A DNA stretch of 64,000 nucleotides, taken from assembly GCA_040218415.1 (NCBI GenBank), contig JAVJRN010000029.1:62001-126000 (forward strand), given 5' to 3'. Shown here one piece after another: positions 23,932 to 33,247 of the stretch; position 1 is the stretch's first letter; each line of letters starts with the position of its first letter. The notes below the pieces were generated by a model, which saw only the letters and a program-made list of their open reading frames with translations, was not told the DNA's origin and made no database searches. Origin of the DNA: JAVJRN01 sp040218415 (lineage in GTDB: Bacteria > Bacteroidota > Bacteroidia > Cytophagales > Cyclobacteriaceae). Position numbers and translations under genes: made by a program.

Positions 23932-25461
23932 ATGAGTGAAGTAAGAGTAAGGTTCGCGCCAAGCCCAACCGGCGGATTGCATATTGGTGGCTTAAGAACA
24001 GCCCTGTTCAATTATCTTTTTGCCAGAAATCAGAAAGGAAAATTTATACTTCGGATAGAAGACACTGACCAAAATAGGTTTGTTGAAGGAGCTGAAGAAT
24101 ATATCATCGATTCGCTAAAATGGATTGGCTTAACACCAGATGAAGGCCCTGTAAGTGGTGGCGAATATGGCCCTTATCGCCAGTCTGAACGAAAAGCGAT
24201 TTATAAAGAATATGTTGATAAACTACTGGTTGACGGCAATGCTTACTATGCTTTTGACACGACCGAAGAGCTAGAAGCCATGCGCGAGCGCGTAAAAGCG
24301 GATGGCATAAGCAATCCTCAATATGATGCGCTTACCAGAGGTCAGATGAAAAATACGCTCACTTTGTCTGAAGCAGAAGTTCAAACTTTGCTTGAAGCAA
24401 AAACGCCTTACGTGATCAGAGCAAAAATTCCAGCGAAAGCAGAAATAAGATTTAAAGACACTGTAAGAGACTGGGTCAAGGTACACGGAGCAGTGCTTGA
24501 TGATAAAGTGTTAATGAAATCTGATGGAATGCCCACCTACCATTTGGCCAATGTGGTAGATGATTACCTTATGAAGATCACACACGTTATTCGTGGAGAA
24601 GAATGGCTACCGTCTACTCCGCTACACGTGCTCTTGTATCAGTTCTTTGGCTGGGAAGACAAAATGCCACAATTTGCTCACTTACCGCTCATTCTTAAGC
24701 CAGATGGCAATGGCAAGCTAAGCAAGCGCGCGGCTGACAAAGCAGGTTTTCCTATATTCCCGCTTGACTGGCAAGCGCCGGGAGAAACGGAGTTGATCAA
24801 AGGGTTTAAAGAAGAAGGATATTTACCAGAGGCGTTAAGAAATTTTCTAGTCTTGCTTGGGTGGAATCCTGGAAGTGATAAGGAGATCTTTTCGCTAGCC
24901 GAACTTGAAGATATTTTCTCGCTCAATCGAATAAATAAGGCCGGAACAAAATTCGACATTGATAAAGCCAAGTGGTTTAATCAGCAGTATATCAAAACTT
25001 ACTCAGAAGACGTACTTTCGGATATAGTCTTGGCAGATCTTGCACAAAAGCACCAAATCACCGCTGACAAAAAACTGGCAATCAAAATCGTTAGCTTGCT
25101 GAAGGAACGCGTGACTTTTCCTCAAGAATTCGCTGACAACAGTCTTTACTTATTCCAGCATCCCACAACTTTTGATGAAAAAATTACACGAAAAAAGTGG
25201 AATGACGAAGCACAATCAGCGATGAATTTGTTCATCCATGCGATTGAAAAGCATGGATTCAACAATGCTGAGGATGCGAAAAACTTGTATTCGGACACCT
25301 TAAATAATGAAGGTATAAATCCCGGAAAGCACATGCAAGTGCTTAGAATATGCGTGACCGGTGAAGGTTCTGGCCCTGATCTTATGGAAATTTTAGCCAT
25401 ACTTGGCACAGAAAGTACAGTGAATCGAATCAAAAATTCGATTGGATTGTTAAACCTATGA
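23932..25461 (+). CDS. gltX: Glutamyl-tRNA synthetase
   Basis: 509 residues. The HIGH-type motif HIGG is at 17-20 in SPTGGLHIGGLRT, and the KMSKS-type motif KLSKR at 262-266. The all-helical anticodon-binding half follows. It charges tRNA-Glu. Discrimination of tRNA-Gln cannot be read from the sequence. Confidence 0.95.
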   Translation: MSEVRVRFAPSPTGGLHIGGLRTALFNYLFARNQKGKFILRIEDTDQNRFVEGAEEYIIDSLKWIGLTPDEGPVSGGEYGPYRQSERKAIYKEYVDKLLVDGNAYYAFDTTEELEAMRERVKADGISNPQYDALTRGQMKNTLTLSEAEVQTLLEAKTPYVIRAKIPAKAEIRFKDTVRDWVKVHGAVLDDKVLMKSDGMPTYHLANVVDDYLMKITHVIRGEEWLPSTPLHVLLYQFFGWEDKMPQFAHLPLILKPDGNGKLSKRAADKAGFPIFPLDWQAPGETELIKGFKEEGYLPEALRNFLVLLGWNPGSDKEIFSLAELEDIFSLNRINKAGTKFDIDKAKWFNQQYIKTYSEDVLSDIVLADLAQKHQITADKKLAIKIVSLLKERVTFPQEFADNSLYLFQHPTTFDEKITRKKWNDEAQSAMNLFIHAIEKHGFNNAEDAKNLYSDTLNNEGINPGKHMQVLRICVTGEGSGPDLMEILAILGTESTVNRIKNSIGLLNL

Positions 25462-25482
25462 AACAAGCTAAATCAAATCATT

Positions 25483-25692
25483 ATGAGCAAATCAGACGAA
25501 AAAAATCCTAAAGTCAACAAAGATTTAGAAGGATTCAATCTTAAAATAGATTCTTTTGGTGAGATAAAATCAAATATCTCTATTGAGGACATCAACACTT
25601 TTTTAAATAAAAATGTAGATGATAAGAAGTTGAAAGACAGAGACGATATTGATAATCTTAAAGAAAAGAAAGATTCCGAAAACGAGGAATAA
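25483..25692 (+). CDS. Small highly charged hypothetical protein
   Basis: 69 residues, about half of them Asp, Glu or Lys (VDDKKLKDRDDIDNLKEKKD near the C-terminus), probably partly disordered. It starts 21 bp after gltX on the same strand and its 3' end overlaps the convergent methyltransferase gene by 35 bp. Function unknown. Position suggests cotranscription with gltX. Confidence 0.6.
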   Translation: MSKSDEKNPKVNKDLEGFNLKIDSFGEIKSNISIEDINTFLNKNVDDKKLKDRDDIDNLKEKKDSENEE

Positions 25693-26242
25693 GCGCAGGA
25701 ACATCCTGTATGTAAGCACGATATGCCTCGCCGTAAACTGATTTCAACTTTTGTTCTTCCCAGTAAATGCCAAAGGGAAGATAAATACATGTGGTGATCA
25801 AAAGTATGACAGATTGCAAAGCCGGAGCAAATAAGACCAAGCCGAATAGGATGACCAAGGTTCCTGAATAAATAGGATGCCTTACCCAAGCGTGTAATCC
25901 GGTAGTGACTAGCCCCGATTCCTTTTCAGGTTTAAGACCTATAAAGCTTAGCATTGAAAATTTCTTAAAGGATCTGATCACGATCATTATCCCAATCGTG
26001 GCGACAATCATTCCCACGTATTGCCCCCCTTTCCCGAAATTCCACAATAAGTAGGTTTCCAGCGTCGCAGAATAAAAATAAATCAGCAAAAAAAGTATGG
26101 TACTCAATAGAGAATAGACAAGCCTGTAAAACCTTTGGCTCATTCCTATTCCAGTGAACCATTCTTTGACTAAGGTTGCTGCCAGTAGGCTATGAATAAA
26201 AAAAAATGCGAGCCAGATTGCCGCTAGTATGACGTATTCCAT
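25658..26242 (-). CDS. Isoprenylcysteine carboxyl methyltransferase / NnrU-like membrane protein
   Basis: 194 residues from the ATG at 26242; the longer frame would run across the start of the next, divergent gene. About five membrane helices are followed by the conserved C-terminal GLHAWVRHPIYSGTLVI and YGEAYRAYIQ segments of the ICMT/PEMT superfamily, which bind SAM. The substrate in bacteria is usually unknown (lipid or small hydrophobic molecule). Confidence 0.78.
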   Translation of the reverse strand: MEYVILAAIWLAFFFIHSLLAATLVKEWFTGIGMSQRFYRLVYSLLSTILFLLIYFYSATLETYLLWNFGKGGQYVGMIVATIGIMIVIRSFKKFSMLSFIGLKPEKESGLVTTGLHAWVRHPIYSGTLVILFGLVLFAPALQSVILLITTCIYLPFGIYWEEQKLKSVYGEAYRAYIQDVPALIPRFRNLSFL

Positions 26243-26279
26243 TTGAACAGTTAAATTTACCGAAACTAAAAAGATTTGG

Positions 26280-27494
26280 ATGACTGACATTAAAATTGGA
26301 CTTATAAAAGAAAACAAAATTCCAATAGATCGACGAGTTGCATTAACTCCGTTTCAAGCAAGACTTGCCGAAGCAAATTTTCCGGGTTTGAAAATAGTGG
26401 CACAAACGAGTGACATTCGGTGCTTTTCTGACCAAGACTACCTCAAAGAAGGGATAGAAATTGTTTCGGATGTATCTGATTGCGATGTACTAATTGGTGT
26501 TAAAGAAGTCCAAATTCCCGACTTGATCAATGATAAGACCTATTTTTTCTTTTCCCACACCATCAAAAAACAAGAATACAACCAAGAACTACTCCGCAGC
26601 ATTCTTAGTAAAAATATCCGTTTGATAGACTATGAAACCTTAACCGACGAACATAACAAGCGGATCATTGCCTTTGGCCGCTGGGCCGGAATTGTTGGTG
26701 CTTATAACGGCATATTAACTTTCGGAAAGCGATACAACCTTTTCCATCTAAGGAGAGCGCATGAATGTTTTGACTTGGAAGATCTAAAAACAGAATACAG
26801 CAAAGCAAAGCTCCCTCCAATCAAAATAGCGATTACCGGGGGTGGAAGAGTTGCTAAAGGTGCCATTGAAGTATTGTTGGGAATGGGAATCAAAAAAGTA
26901 ACTCCTGCCGAGCTGCTCACAGAAAAATATGACTTCCCAGTCTTTACACAATTAAATTCTCGAGACTACAATATCAGAAAGGATGGTGGAGACTTTAGTC
27001 GAAAATTGTTTTATGAAAATCCTGAGTTGTTCGAATCTGATTTTCATAAGTACTCAAGAGTTACTGATATACTCATCGCCAGCGCTTTTTGGGACCCAAG
27101 ATCTCCTGTCCTTTTTAAAAGAAATGACATCACAAAACTTGATTTTAGAATAAGAGTAATCGCTGACATTACTTGCGATATAGAAGGCAGTATTCCAAGT
27201 ACAAAAAAACCAAGTACAATAGACGAACCGACATACGATTACAATCCTTCTGATGACAATATAGAACCTGCCAATACCGATGAAGGTAATATCACAGTGA
27301 TGGCAGTGGACAATCTTCCTTGTGAGTTACCCAGAGATGCTTCGGAAAGTTTTGGCAAGGAGTTATTAAATAATGTGCTCCCCCATTTACTTGGAAGTGA
27401 TGAAAAAAACATCATCCAAGGTGCTACTATTACCAAAGATGGACATCTAACCGAGAAGTACGCATATTTACAAGATTACGTCGACAATAATTAA
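26280..27494 (+). CDS. NAD-dependent dehydrogenase of the alanine dehydrogenase / saccharopine dehydrogenase (LYS1-like) superfamily
   Basis: 404 residues. The N-terminal lobe begins IGLIKENKIPIDRRVALTP, as in AlaDH/PNT and NAD-type saccharopine dehydrogenases, with a catalytic-type His in FFSHTIKKQ. The Rossmann part has IAITGGGRVAKGAIEVL. The C-terminus (NLPCELPRDASESFGKEL) is characteristic of the saccharopine-type branch. The reaction is an NAD-dependent amino-acid dehydrogenation; the exact substrate is uncertain. It is followed 3 bp later by the rfbD-like gene. Confidence 0.8.
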   Translation: MTDIKIGLIKENKIPIDRRVALTPFQARLAEANFPGLKIVAQTSDIRCFSDQDYLKEGIEIVSDVSDCDVLIGVKEVQIPDLINDKTYFFFSHTIKKQEYNQELLRSILSKNIRLIDYETLTDEHNKRIIAFGRWAGIVGAYNGILTFGKRYNLFHLRRAHECFDLEDLKTEYSKAKLPPIKIAITGGGRVAKGAIEVLLGMGIKKVTPAELLTEKYDFPVFTQLNSRDYNIRKDGGDFSRKLFYENPELFESDFHKYSRVTDILIASAFWDPRSPVLFKRNDITKLDFRIRVIADITCDIEGSIPSTKKPSTIDEPTYDYNPSDDNIEPANTDEGNITVMAVDNLPCELPRDASESFGKELLNNVLPHLLGSDEKNIIQGATITKDGHLTEKYAYLQDYVDNN

Positions 27495-27497
27495 AGG

Positions 27498-28346
27498 ATG
27501 AATATACTCATAACAGGTGCTCACGGACAACTAGGTAGCGAACTTCAAGATCTTGCTACCGAACATGCGGATTTGAATTTCTTTTTTACGGATGTTGCAG
27601 ACTTGGATATCACCGATCAAACCACGGTTGATTCGTTTTTAGCCAATAATAAGATACACGTTTGTATCAACTGTGCTGCCTACACTGCGGTGGACAAGGC
27701 CGAATCCGACCAAGCGCTTTGTGATAAAATTAATGTCACGGGCCCTTCAATATTGGCCGGCGCTTGCGCAAAAGTCAATGCAACGCTTTTTCATATTTCT
27801 ACAGACTTTGTGTTTTCTGGCGAAGCATTTCTGCCTTTGAAGGAAGACAAGCCCACCGACCCAGTTAATTATTATGGCCTCTCAAAATTGAATGGAGAAA
27901 AAGCCGTAGCATCAAAGCTCAAGAAACATTACATCATACGCACTTCATGGCTCTACAGCACTTACGGGGCGAATTTTGTAAAAACTATGCTAACGCTTGG
28001 CACTTCCAAGCCCTCTTTGAATGTGATTGTAGATCAGATTGGTAGCCCAACTTATGCTAAAGACTTAGCAAAAGCTATTCTGACTATCGTCAAAAGTAAT
28101 ACTACTCAATATGGTGTTTACCACTTTAGCAATGAAGGTATTGCGAGCTGGTACGATTTCACTTCGGCAATTTTCGAATACCAAAATATTAACATACCTG
28201 TTGCGCCCATACCAACAAGTTCGTACCCTACTCCGGCCAAAAGGCCTCATTATAGCGTAATGGACAAGACTAAGATTAAGGGGAATTTTAACATCAAAAT
28301 CTCTCATTGGAGAGAGAGTTTGAAAGAATGCCTTTCTGAACTTTAA
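27498..28346 (+). CDS. rfbD: dTDP-4-dehydrorhamnose reductase
   Basis: 282 residues of the extended short-chain dehydrogenase fold: GAHGQLGSEL at the NAD(P) loop, the catalytic pair in YYGLSKLNGEK, and STDFVFSG. It performs the last step of dTDP-L-rhamnose synthesis. The usual partners rfbA, B and C are not adjacent. Confidence 0.88.
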   Translation: MNILITGAHGQLGSELQDLATEHADLNFFFTDVADLDITDQTTVDSFLANNKIHVCINCAAYTAVDKAESDQALCDKINVTGPSILAGACAKVNATLFHISTDFVFSGEAFLPLKEDKPTDPVNYYGLSKLNGEKAVASKLKKHYIIRTSWLYSTYGANFVKTMLTLGTSKPSLNVIVDQIGSPTYAKDLAKAILTIVKSNTTQYGVYHFSNEGIASWYDFTSAIFEYQNINIPVAPIPTSSYPTPAKRPHYSVMDKTKIKGNFNIKISHWRESLKECLSEL

Positions 28347-28449
28347 GTCAAAAGACAATCTCTTTCAAGGCATCAGGTTTTGTGATTCTGGAGCATTCAT
28401 CTCAGTTGATGTTTTACCACAAATCAATTTCTCAAAATTAGCAGTAATC

Positions 28450-28479
28450 AAAAAAGCCGAAAGCTATTCGCTTTCGGCT
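28450..28479 (-). terminator. Terminator of rho
   Basis: AGCCGAAAGC (28455-28464) and GCTTTCGGCT (28470-28479) around tattc. On the minus strand it is followed by a T-run, 30 bp past the rho stop. Confidence 0.88.
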
Positions 28480-28508
28480 TCAAAAAATATTTTCAATGTC
28501 GGTTTAAA

Positions 28509-30236
28509 TTAGCCGTTCATTGATACAAGAAACTCATCGTTATTTCTAGTGCCTTTCATTTTTGAAAGCAAAAAGTCCATTGACTCATTGCTATTCATGT
28601 CAGACATAAACTTGCGTAGAATCCAAACACGCTTAAGCTCCTCTGCATCCATTAGTAGATCTTCTCTTCTTGTACCAGAAGCAGGAACATCGATCGCTGG
28701 GTACACTCGTTTGTTAGAAAGTTTTCTATCCAATTGAAGCTCCATGTTACCTGTTCCTTTGAATTCCTCAAAGATAACCTCATCCATTTTCGAACCTGTA
28801 TCAATAAGTGCAGTAGCAATGATTGTTAATGAACCTCCATTTTCTACATTTCTTGCAGCTCCAAAGAATCTCTTCGGTTTATGTAAAGCATTAGCATCAA
28901 CTCCACCAGACAATATTTTTCCTGAAGAAGGTAATACAGTGTTGTATGCTCTGGCTAATCTTGTAATAGAGTCGAGAAGAATAACCACATCGTGACCACA
29001 CTCAACCATTCTTTTGGCTTTTTCAAGAACAATACTCGCCACTTTTACGTGCCTATCGGCTTGCTCATCAAAGGTAGAAGCAATAACCTCGGCTTTTACG
29101 GAACGTGCCATATCGGTGACCTCTTCTGGTCGTTCGTCTATCAACAAGATGATAAGGTAACATTCAGGATGGTTCTCCGCGATAGCATTGGCTACATTTT
29201 TGAGTAGCACCGTTTTACCCGTTTTCGGTTGAGCGACAATCATTCCTCTTTGCCCTTTTCCTATCGGCGCAAAAAGATCTAAAATTCTCGTAGAATAATT
29301 ATCAGACCTTGTGCTCAAATTCAATTTTTGGTCAGGAAATAATGGAGTTAGGTACTCAAAAGCGACTCTATCTCTTATTTCCTCTGTCGTTTTTCCATTG
29401 ACACTTTCCACTCTTAATAGTGCGAAATATTTTTCACCATCTTTTGGCGGGCGAATCTGACCTTTTACGGTATCCCCGGTCTTAAGGCCGAAAAGTTTTA
29501 TTTGTGATGGCGATACATAAATATCATCCGGGCTGGCTAAATAGTGATAATCACTAGATCTTAAAAAACCATAGCCATCTTGCATTATTTCTAAAACGCC
29601 TTCGCTGGAAATAACACCATCAAAATCCTTGATAGTATCATTGTACTCAGCTTTGCGACGTTTAAAGTCATCTCTACTGTCTCTTCCTTGTGGGTTATTT
29701 TCAGTTTTTGAGTTTTGATCTTTCTTAGGCTCTTGATCTTGTTTTTTGCTAGTGTCTTCTTTGGGCTTACTATCAGAATCTGCGTTGGCTTGAGTATCGC
29801 TTTTCGGTTCTCTTCTTGGATTCCTTGGCTTTGATTCCTTGGTCTCTACTTTTTTGTCGCTGGCTGATTCTTCCTTTTCCTTCGGCTTATCATCCCCAGA
29901 TTCAAGTTCGATATCTAAAGATTTTAGAATATCGTCACCGCCCTTTTCTCTTTCTGCTTTAGGTTCAGGCTTTTCATTTTCCTTGACGTTTTCTCTTTTT
30001 CTTACGGGTTTTCTGGGAGGTCTGGCCTCTGCCTTTTCGACAGGTTTACTTTCCGTAGGTTCTTTTTCTGTCTTTATTTTTTCAATTTCACTATCTGGCA
30101 TAGTGGCTTGTTTATCAAGAATTTCATAAATCAAGTCTCTTTTTGCCGTTTTTTTGGCGTTTTTGATACCAAGTCCTTCGGCAATTTCTCTGAGTTCTGA
30201 GAGAAGTCTCACACTCAAATCATCAATCGTATACAT
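28509..30236 (-). CDS. rho: Transcription termination factor Rho with long disordered insertion
   Basis: 575 residues against about 420 in Escherichia coli. Residues 1-45 form the Rho N-terminal helical domain. Residues 46-198 are an insertion almost wholly of Lys, Glu, Asp, Asn, Ser and Pro, surely disordered. The OB-fold RNA-binding domain starts near 205 (ILEIMQDGYGFLRSS with variant GVLEI), and the RecA-like motor with Walker A in QPKTGKTVL and the ERPEEVTDM segment follows. Hexameric RNA helicase. A disordered insertion of this kind is known in Bacteroides Rho, where it promotes condensate formation. Confidence 0.95.
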   Translation of the reverse strand: MYTIDDLSVRLLSELREIAEGLGIKNAKKTAKRDLIYEILDKQATMPDSEIEKIKTEKEPTESKPVEKAEARPPRKPVRKRENVKENEKPEPKAEREKGGDDILKSLDIELESGDDKPKEKEESASDKKVETKESKPRNPRREPKSDTQANADSDSKPKEDTSKKQDQEPKKDQNSKTENNPQGRDSRDDFKRRKAEYNDTIKDFDGVISSEGVLEIMQDGYGFLRSSDYHYLASPDDIYVSPSQIKLFGLKTGDTVKGQIRPPKDGEKYFALLRVESVNGKTTEEIRDRVAFEYLTPLFPDQKLNLSTRSDNYSTRILDLFAPIGKGQRGMIVAQPKTGKTVLLKNVANAIAENHPECYLIILLIDERPEEVTDMARSVKAEVIASTFDEQADRHVKVASIVLEKAKRMVECGHDVVILLDSITRLARAYNTVLPSSGKILSGGVDANALHKPKRFFGAARNVENGGSLTIIATALIDTGSKMDEVIFEEFKGTGNMELQLDRKLSNKRVYPAIDVPASGTRREDLLMDAEELKRVWILRKFMSDMNSNESMDFLLSKMKGTRNNDEFLVSMNG

Positions 30237-30486
30237 AAAATGTTTTGTAGAGGGTTTTATAACTGTAAATGATTTTGCAACTAGTAAGGGAACTATTGGA
30301 CGTGTCGGATAGGAAAAAATCTAGTGACCGTCAATTGTATTGCGTTGCAATAATATGCTAACACTTCTTATTTCGCAAATATCCGCTCATAAATTACGTA
30401 TTAGGCATTTAATTAAGTTTTTGAATCTCTATTCGTTTATTCAAGTTTAAGGATTTTAATTTGCTCTTTTAAACTCAAAAATCTCC

Positions 30487-31770
30487 ATGCTCCAACTGGA
30501 TTATATCACTGAAAATTTTGACAAGGCTGTTGAAGGATTAAACAAAAGAAGACTCACTAATGGCTCGTCACTCTTGCAGGAAGCCATAAATGTGAATGAT
30601 AAAAGAAAAAAGATACAACAAGAATTGGACGATCTTAAATCTCAATCCAATCAGCTGGCTAAAGAAATTGGTGGTCTTTACAAAGCCGGGAAACAAGCTG
30701 AGGCCAATGATTTGAAAAATAAATCTACAGAACTCAAAGAGCTTAGCAAGTCATTATCCGACCAGCTACAGGGCGCGGCAGCTGAATTACAGGAGATTCT
30801 TTATACAATCCCAAATATTCCAAATGAAATTGTACCAGCTGGTAAAAGCGAAGAAGACAACATCGAAATAAAACGAGACGAGACTAACACGCCTCAATTA
30901 AACGAAAAAGCAAAACCACATTGGGAACTTATCGAAGAGTATGATATTGTAGACTTTGAATTGGGAAATAAAGTTACAGGTGCTGGCTTTCCTTTCTATA
31001 AAGGACAAGGCGCGCGGCTATCGCGAGCATTAATCAACTACTTCTTAGATTTTGCCAGTGAAGCCGGCTATGATGAGATACAACCGCCCGTGCTCGTCAA
31101 TGAAGAATCTGGTTACGGCACTGGCCAGCTGCCTGATAAAGAAGGACAAATGTATCAAATAGCCGACACCAACCTTTTTTTAATCCCAACCGCTGAGGTC
31201 CCGATCACCAATATTTATAGGGATGTTATCCTCTCCGAAGAAGAACTGCCTATAAAAAAGGTAGGTTATACGCCTTGTTTTAGACGTGAAGCAGGTTCTT
31301 GGGGTGCGCACGTAAGAGGTTTGAATAGACTCCATCAATTTGACAAAGTTGAAATAGTTCAAATCGCCAAACCAGAAAATTCTTATCAAGTGCTTGAAGA
31401 AATGGTAGGACATGTCGAGCGGTTATTAATTACCCTTGAATTACCCTATCGAATTTTAAGACTGTGCGCTGGAGATCTTGGTTTTACCTCAGCAATAACC
31501 TACGATTTCGAAGTGTACTCAGCTGCTCAGAAAAAGTGGCTAGAAGTTAGCTCTGTTTCCAATTTTGAAAGTTTTCAAGCCAACAGGTTGAAACTGAGGA
31601 TAAAAGATAAGGACAATAAAAAAATACTAGCACACACGCTGAACGGTAGTGCCTTGGCACTTCCAAGAATAATGGCTGCTATTCTTGAAAACAACCAAAC
31701 GGAGGACGGCATTGCAATCCCAAAGGCATTGCAGAGCTACACTCGCTTTAATAAAATAGTTAAAAAATGA
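30487..31770 (+). CDS. serS: Seryl-tRNA synthetase
   Basis: 427 residues: an N-terminal coiled-coil arm (about 28-110), then the class II catalytic core with motif 2 in CFRREAGSWGAHVRGLNRLH and motif 3 near the end (LNGSALALPRIMAAILEN). A 4-bp ATGA overlap couples it to the following acetyltransferase. Confidence 0.95.
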   Translation: MLQLDYITENFDKAVEGLNKRRLTNGSSLLQEAINVNDKRKKIQQELDDLKSQSNQLAKEIGGLYKAGKQAEANDLKNKSTELKELSKSLSDQLQGAAAELQEILYTIPNIPNEIVPAGKSEEDNIEIKRDETNTPQLNEKAKPHWELIEEYDIVDFELGNKVTGAGFPFYKGQGARLSRALINYFLDFASEAGYDEIQPPVLVNEESGYGTGQLPDKEGQMYQIADTNLFLIPTAEVPITNIYRDVILSEEELPIKKVGYTPCFRREAGSWGAHVRGLNRLHQFDKVEIVQIAKPENSYQVLEEMVGHVERLLITLELPYRILRLCAGDLGFTSAITYDFEVYSAAQKKWLEVSSVSNFESFQANRLKLRIKDKDNKKILAHTLNGSALALPRIMAAILENNQTEDGIAIPKALQSYTRFNKIVKK

Positions 31771-32207
31771 TTCGAAAAGGTAAAATTGAAGATCTTCCAA
31801 GAGTCTTGGAGCTGATTCATGAACTGGCAGTTTATGAAAAAGCACCTCAAGAGGTGATCAATACTGTAGAGCAAATGAAAATCGACGGCTTTGGAGAAAA
31901 TCCTATTTTTGGATTTATTGTGGCTGAAATTGATGGCGTCATTCAAGGAACAGCAATTTATTACTGGAGGTACTCCACCTGGAAGGGTAAAAGAATTTAC
32001 CTTGAAGATCTCATTGTAACGGAAGCACAAAGAGGGCTGGGTTTTGGAAAAGAACTTTTTGAAGAAGTGATCGCCATAGGAAAGCAATCAGGCGCTTCTG
32101 GTATGATGTGGCAAGTATTGGATTGGAACGAGCCTGCCATTAACTTTTACAAAAAGTACAATGCAAAGATGGAAGATGAGTGGTTAAACTGTAATCTAGC
32201 GTTTTAA
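31767..32207 (+). CDS. GNAT-family N-acetyltransferase
   Basis: 146 residues with the GNAT acetyl-CoA loop in EAQRGLGFGKEL and the closing LDWNEPAINFYKKYNA. Diamine-acetyltransferase-like proteins share this length and ending, but the substrate is not certain. It is translationally coupled to serS. Confidence 0.85.
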   Translation: MIRKGKIEDLPRVLELIHELAVYEKAPQEVINTVEQMKIDGFGENPIFGFIVAEIDGVIQGTAIYYWRYSTWKGKRIYLEDLIVTEAQRGLGFGKELFEEVIAIGKQSGASGMMWQVLDWNEPAINFYKKYNAKMEDEWLNCNLAF

Positions 32208-32218
32208 ATTTCTTCTAA

Positions 32219-32524
32219 TTAAACTTCTTCTAAGATCGTTCTAAAAGACACAAATTGATTAGGGAATTTTTCCAACGCTCTTTTTTGAAGTGTTGGAGAT
32301 TCTTTCTCGATATAATCGTTCAAATCTTCTATTGTAGCCGAAAAATATTGTACCGCATAAGTAGCACCTTCGGCCTCAGGCACCTCATTTAAAAGTTTCA
32401 GAAACCTATATTCTTTGAAATATCCTGTCGCCATCACCTCATGAACATGAACTTCTTTCATCCATTTAAACCATTTTACCTCTACCTCGGTATTGATATT
32501 TACGGTTACATTATAAATTATCAT
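32219..32524 (-). CDS. DUF4286 protein
   Basis: 101 residues matching DUF4286: MIIYNVTVNI start, VKWFKWMKEVHVHEVMATG, and YAVQYF. Ferredoxin-like fold, function unknown, widespread in Bacteroidota. Its start codon is only 15 bp from that of the divergent cruF gene. Confidence 0.8.
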   Translation of the reverse strand: MIIYNVTVNINTEVEVKWFKWMKEVHVHEVMATGYFKEYRFLKLLNEVPEAEGATYAVQYFSATIEDLNDYIEKESPTLQKRALEKFPNQFVSFRTILEEV

Positions 32525-32539
32525 ACTTAATCGCTGTTA

Positions 32540-33196
32540 ATGAAATTCTCCGCAAAGCAACGCCAATTTGTGAATAAGAAAAATATTTTGATCTTGATTG
32601 TGCTTGTTCTGCACTTCGTGGGTGCAATTGGTTCAATAATCCCAGAATATGCTCCATTGTTTCTCCTATTAACCCCATTAAATTTATTCATTTCAAGTTT
32701 TATCTTGATCTTGAGTGATTCAAATACAAAGCAGCATTTAATCAGTATTTTAATAATCACCTTTCTTGTAGGTTTTTTTATTGAAGTTATTGGCATTCAT
32801 ACAGGACTGATTTTTGGATCTTATGAATACGGAAGTACCCTAGGTTTCAAAGTCTTTGACGTGCCATTGATCATCGGGTTGAATTGGTTTCTTCTTACGT
32901 ACGTAACTCATCATTTCGTTCATCGAATTAAAAACCATTTTGTGGCTGCCACGATCGCCTCCTTAATTATGACAGCAACTGACGTGCTCATCGAGCCTGT
33001 AGCTGTTAAGTTATCTTATTGGTCTTGGGAGGGTGATCAAATTCCCGTACATAACTATATAGGATGGTTTTGTATCAGCTTCTTCCTTCATGTTTTGATC
33101 CGATACCGATTTAAATTACAATCATTCAATGAGTTAACAACCTATCTTTTTGGCGGACAGCTATTCTATTTTCTCGTGGTTTTTATTTTTTATTAA
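32540..33196 (+). CDS. cruF: CruF-type carotenoid 1',2'-hydratase
   Basis: 218 residues with about seven membrane helices and the family signature GSYEYGSTLG followed by DVPLIIGLNW and IEPVAVKLSYWSW. CruF adds water to the psi-end group of gamma-carotene or related compounds, giving the tertiary 1'-hydroxyl of saproxanthin and myxol. It precedes the MerR-B12 regulator and the crt operon, supporting a role in the same pathway. Confidence 0.82.
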   Translation: MKFSAKQRQFVNKKNILILIVLVLHFVGAIGSIIPEYAPLFLLLTPLNLFISSFILILSDSNTKQHLISILIITFLVGFFIEVIGIHTGLIFGSYEYGSTLGFKVFDVPLIIGLNWFLLTYVTHHFVHRIKNHFVAATIASLIMTATDVLIEPVAVKLSYWSWEGDQIPVHNYIGWFCISFFLHVLIRYRFKLQSFNELTTYLFGGQLFYFLVVFIFY

Positions 33197-33247
33197 AAAC
33201 AAAAACCTCCTTGACAAGTTAAAATTCTGAACTAAAAAAGTGCAAGG

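Noticed and set aside
25658..26317. Longer start for the ICMT-like methyltransferase
   Set aside because: It would overlap the divergent dehydrogenase start by 38 bp; the ATG at 26242 gives a normal membrane-helix N-terminus.
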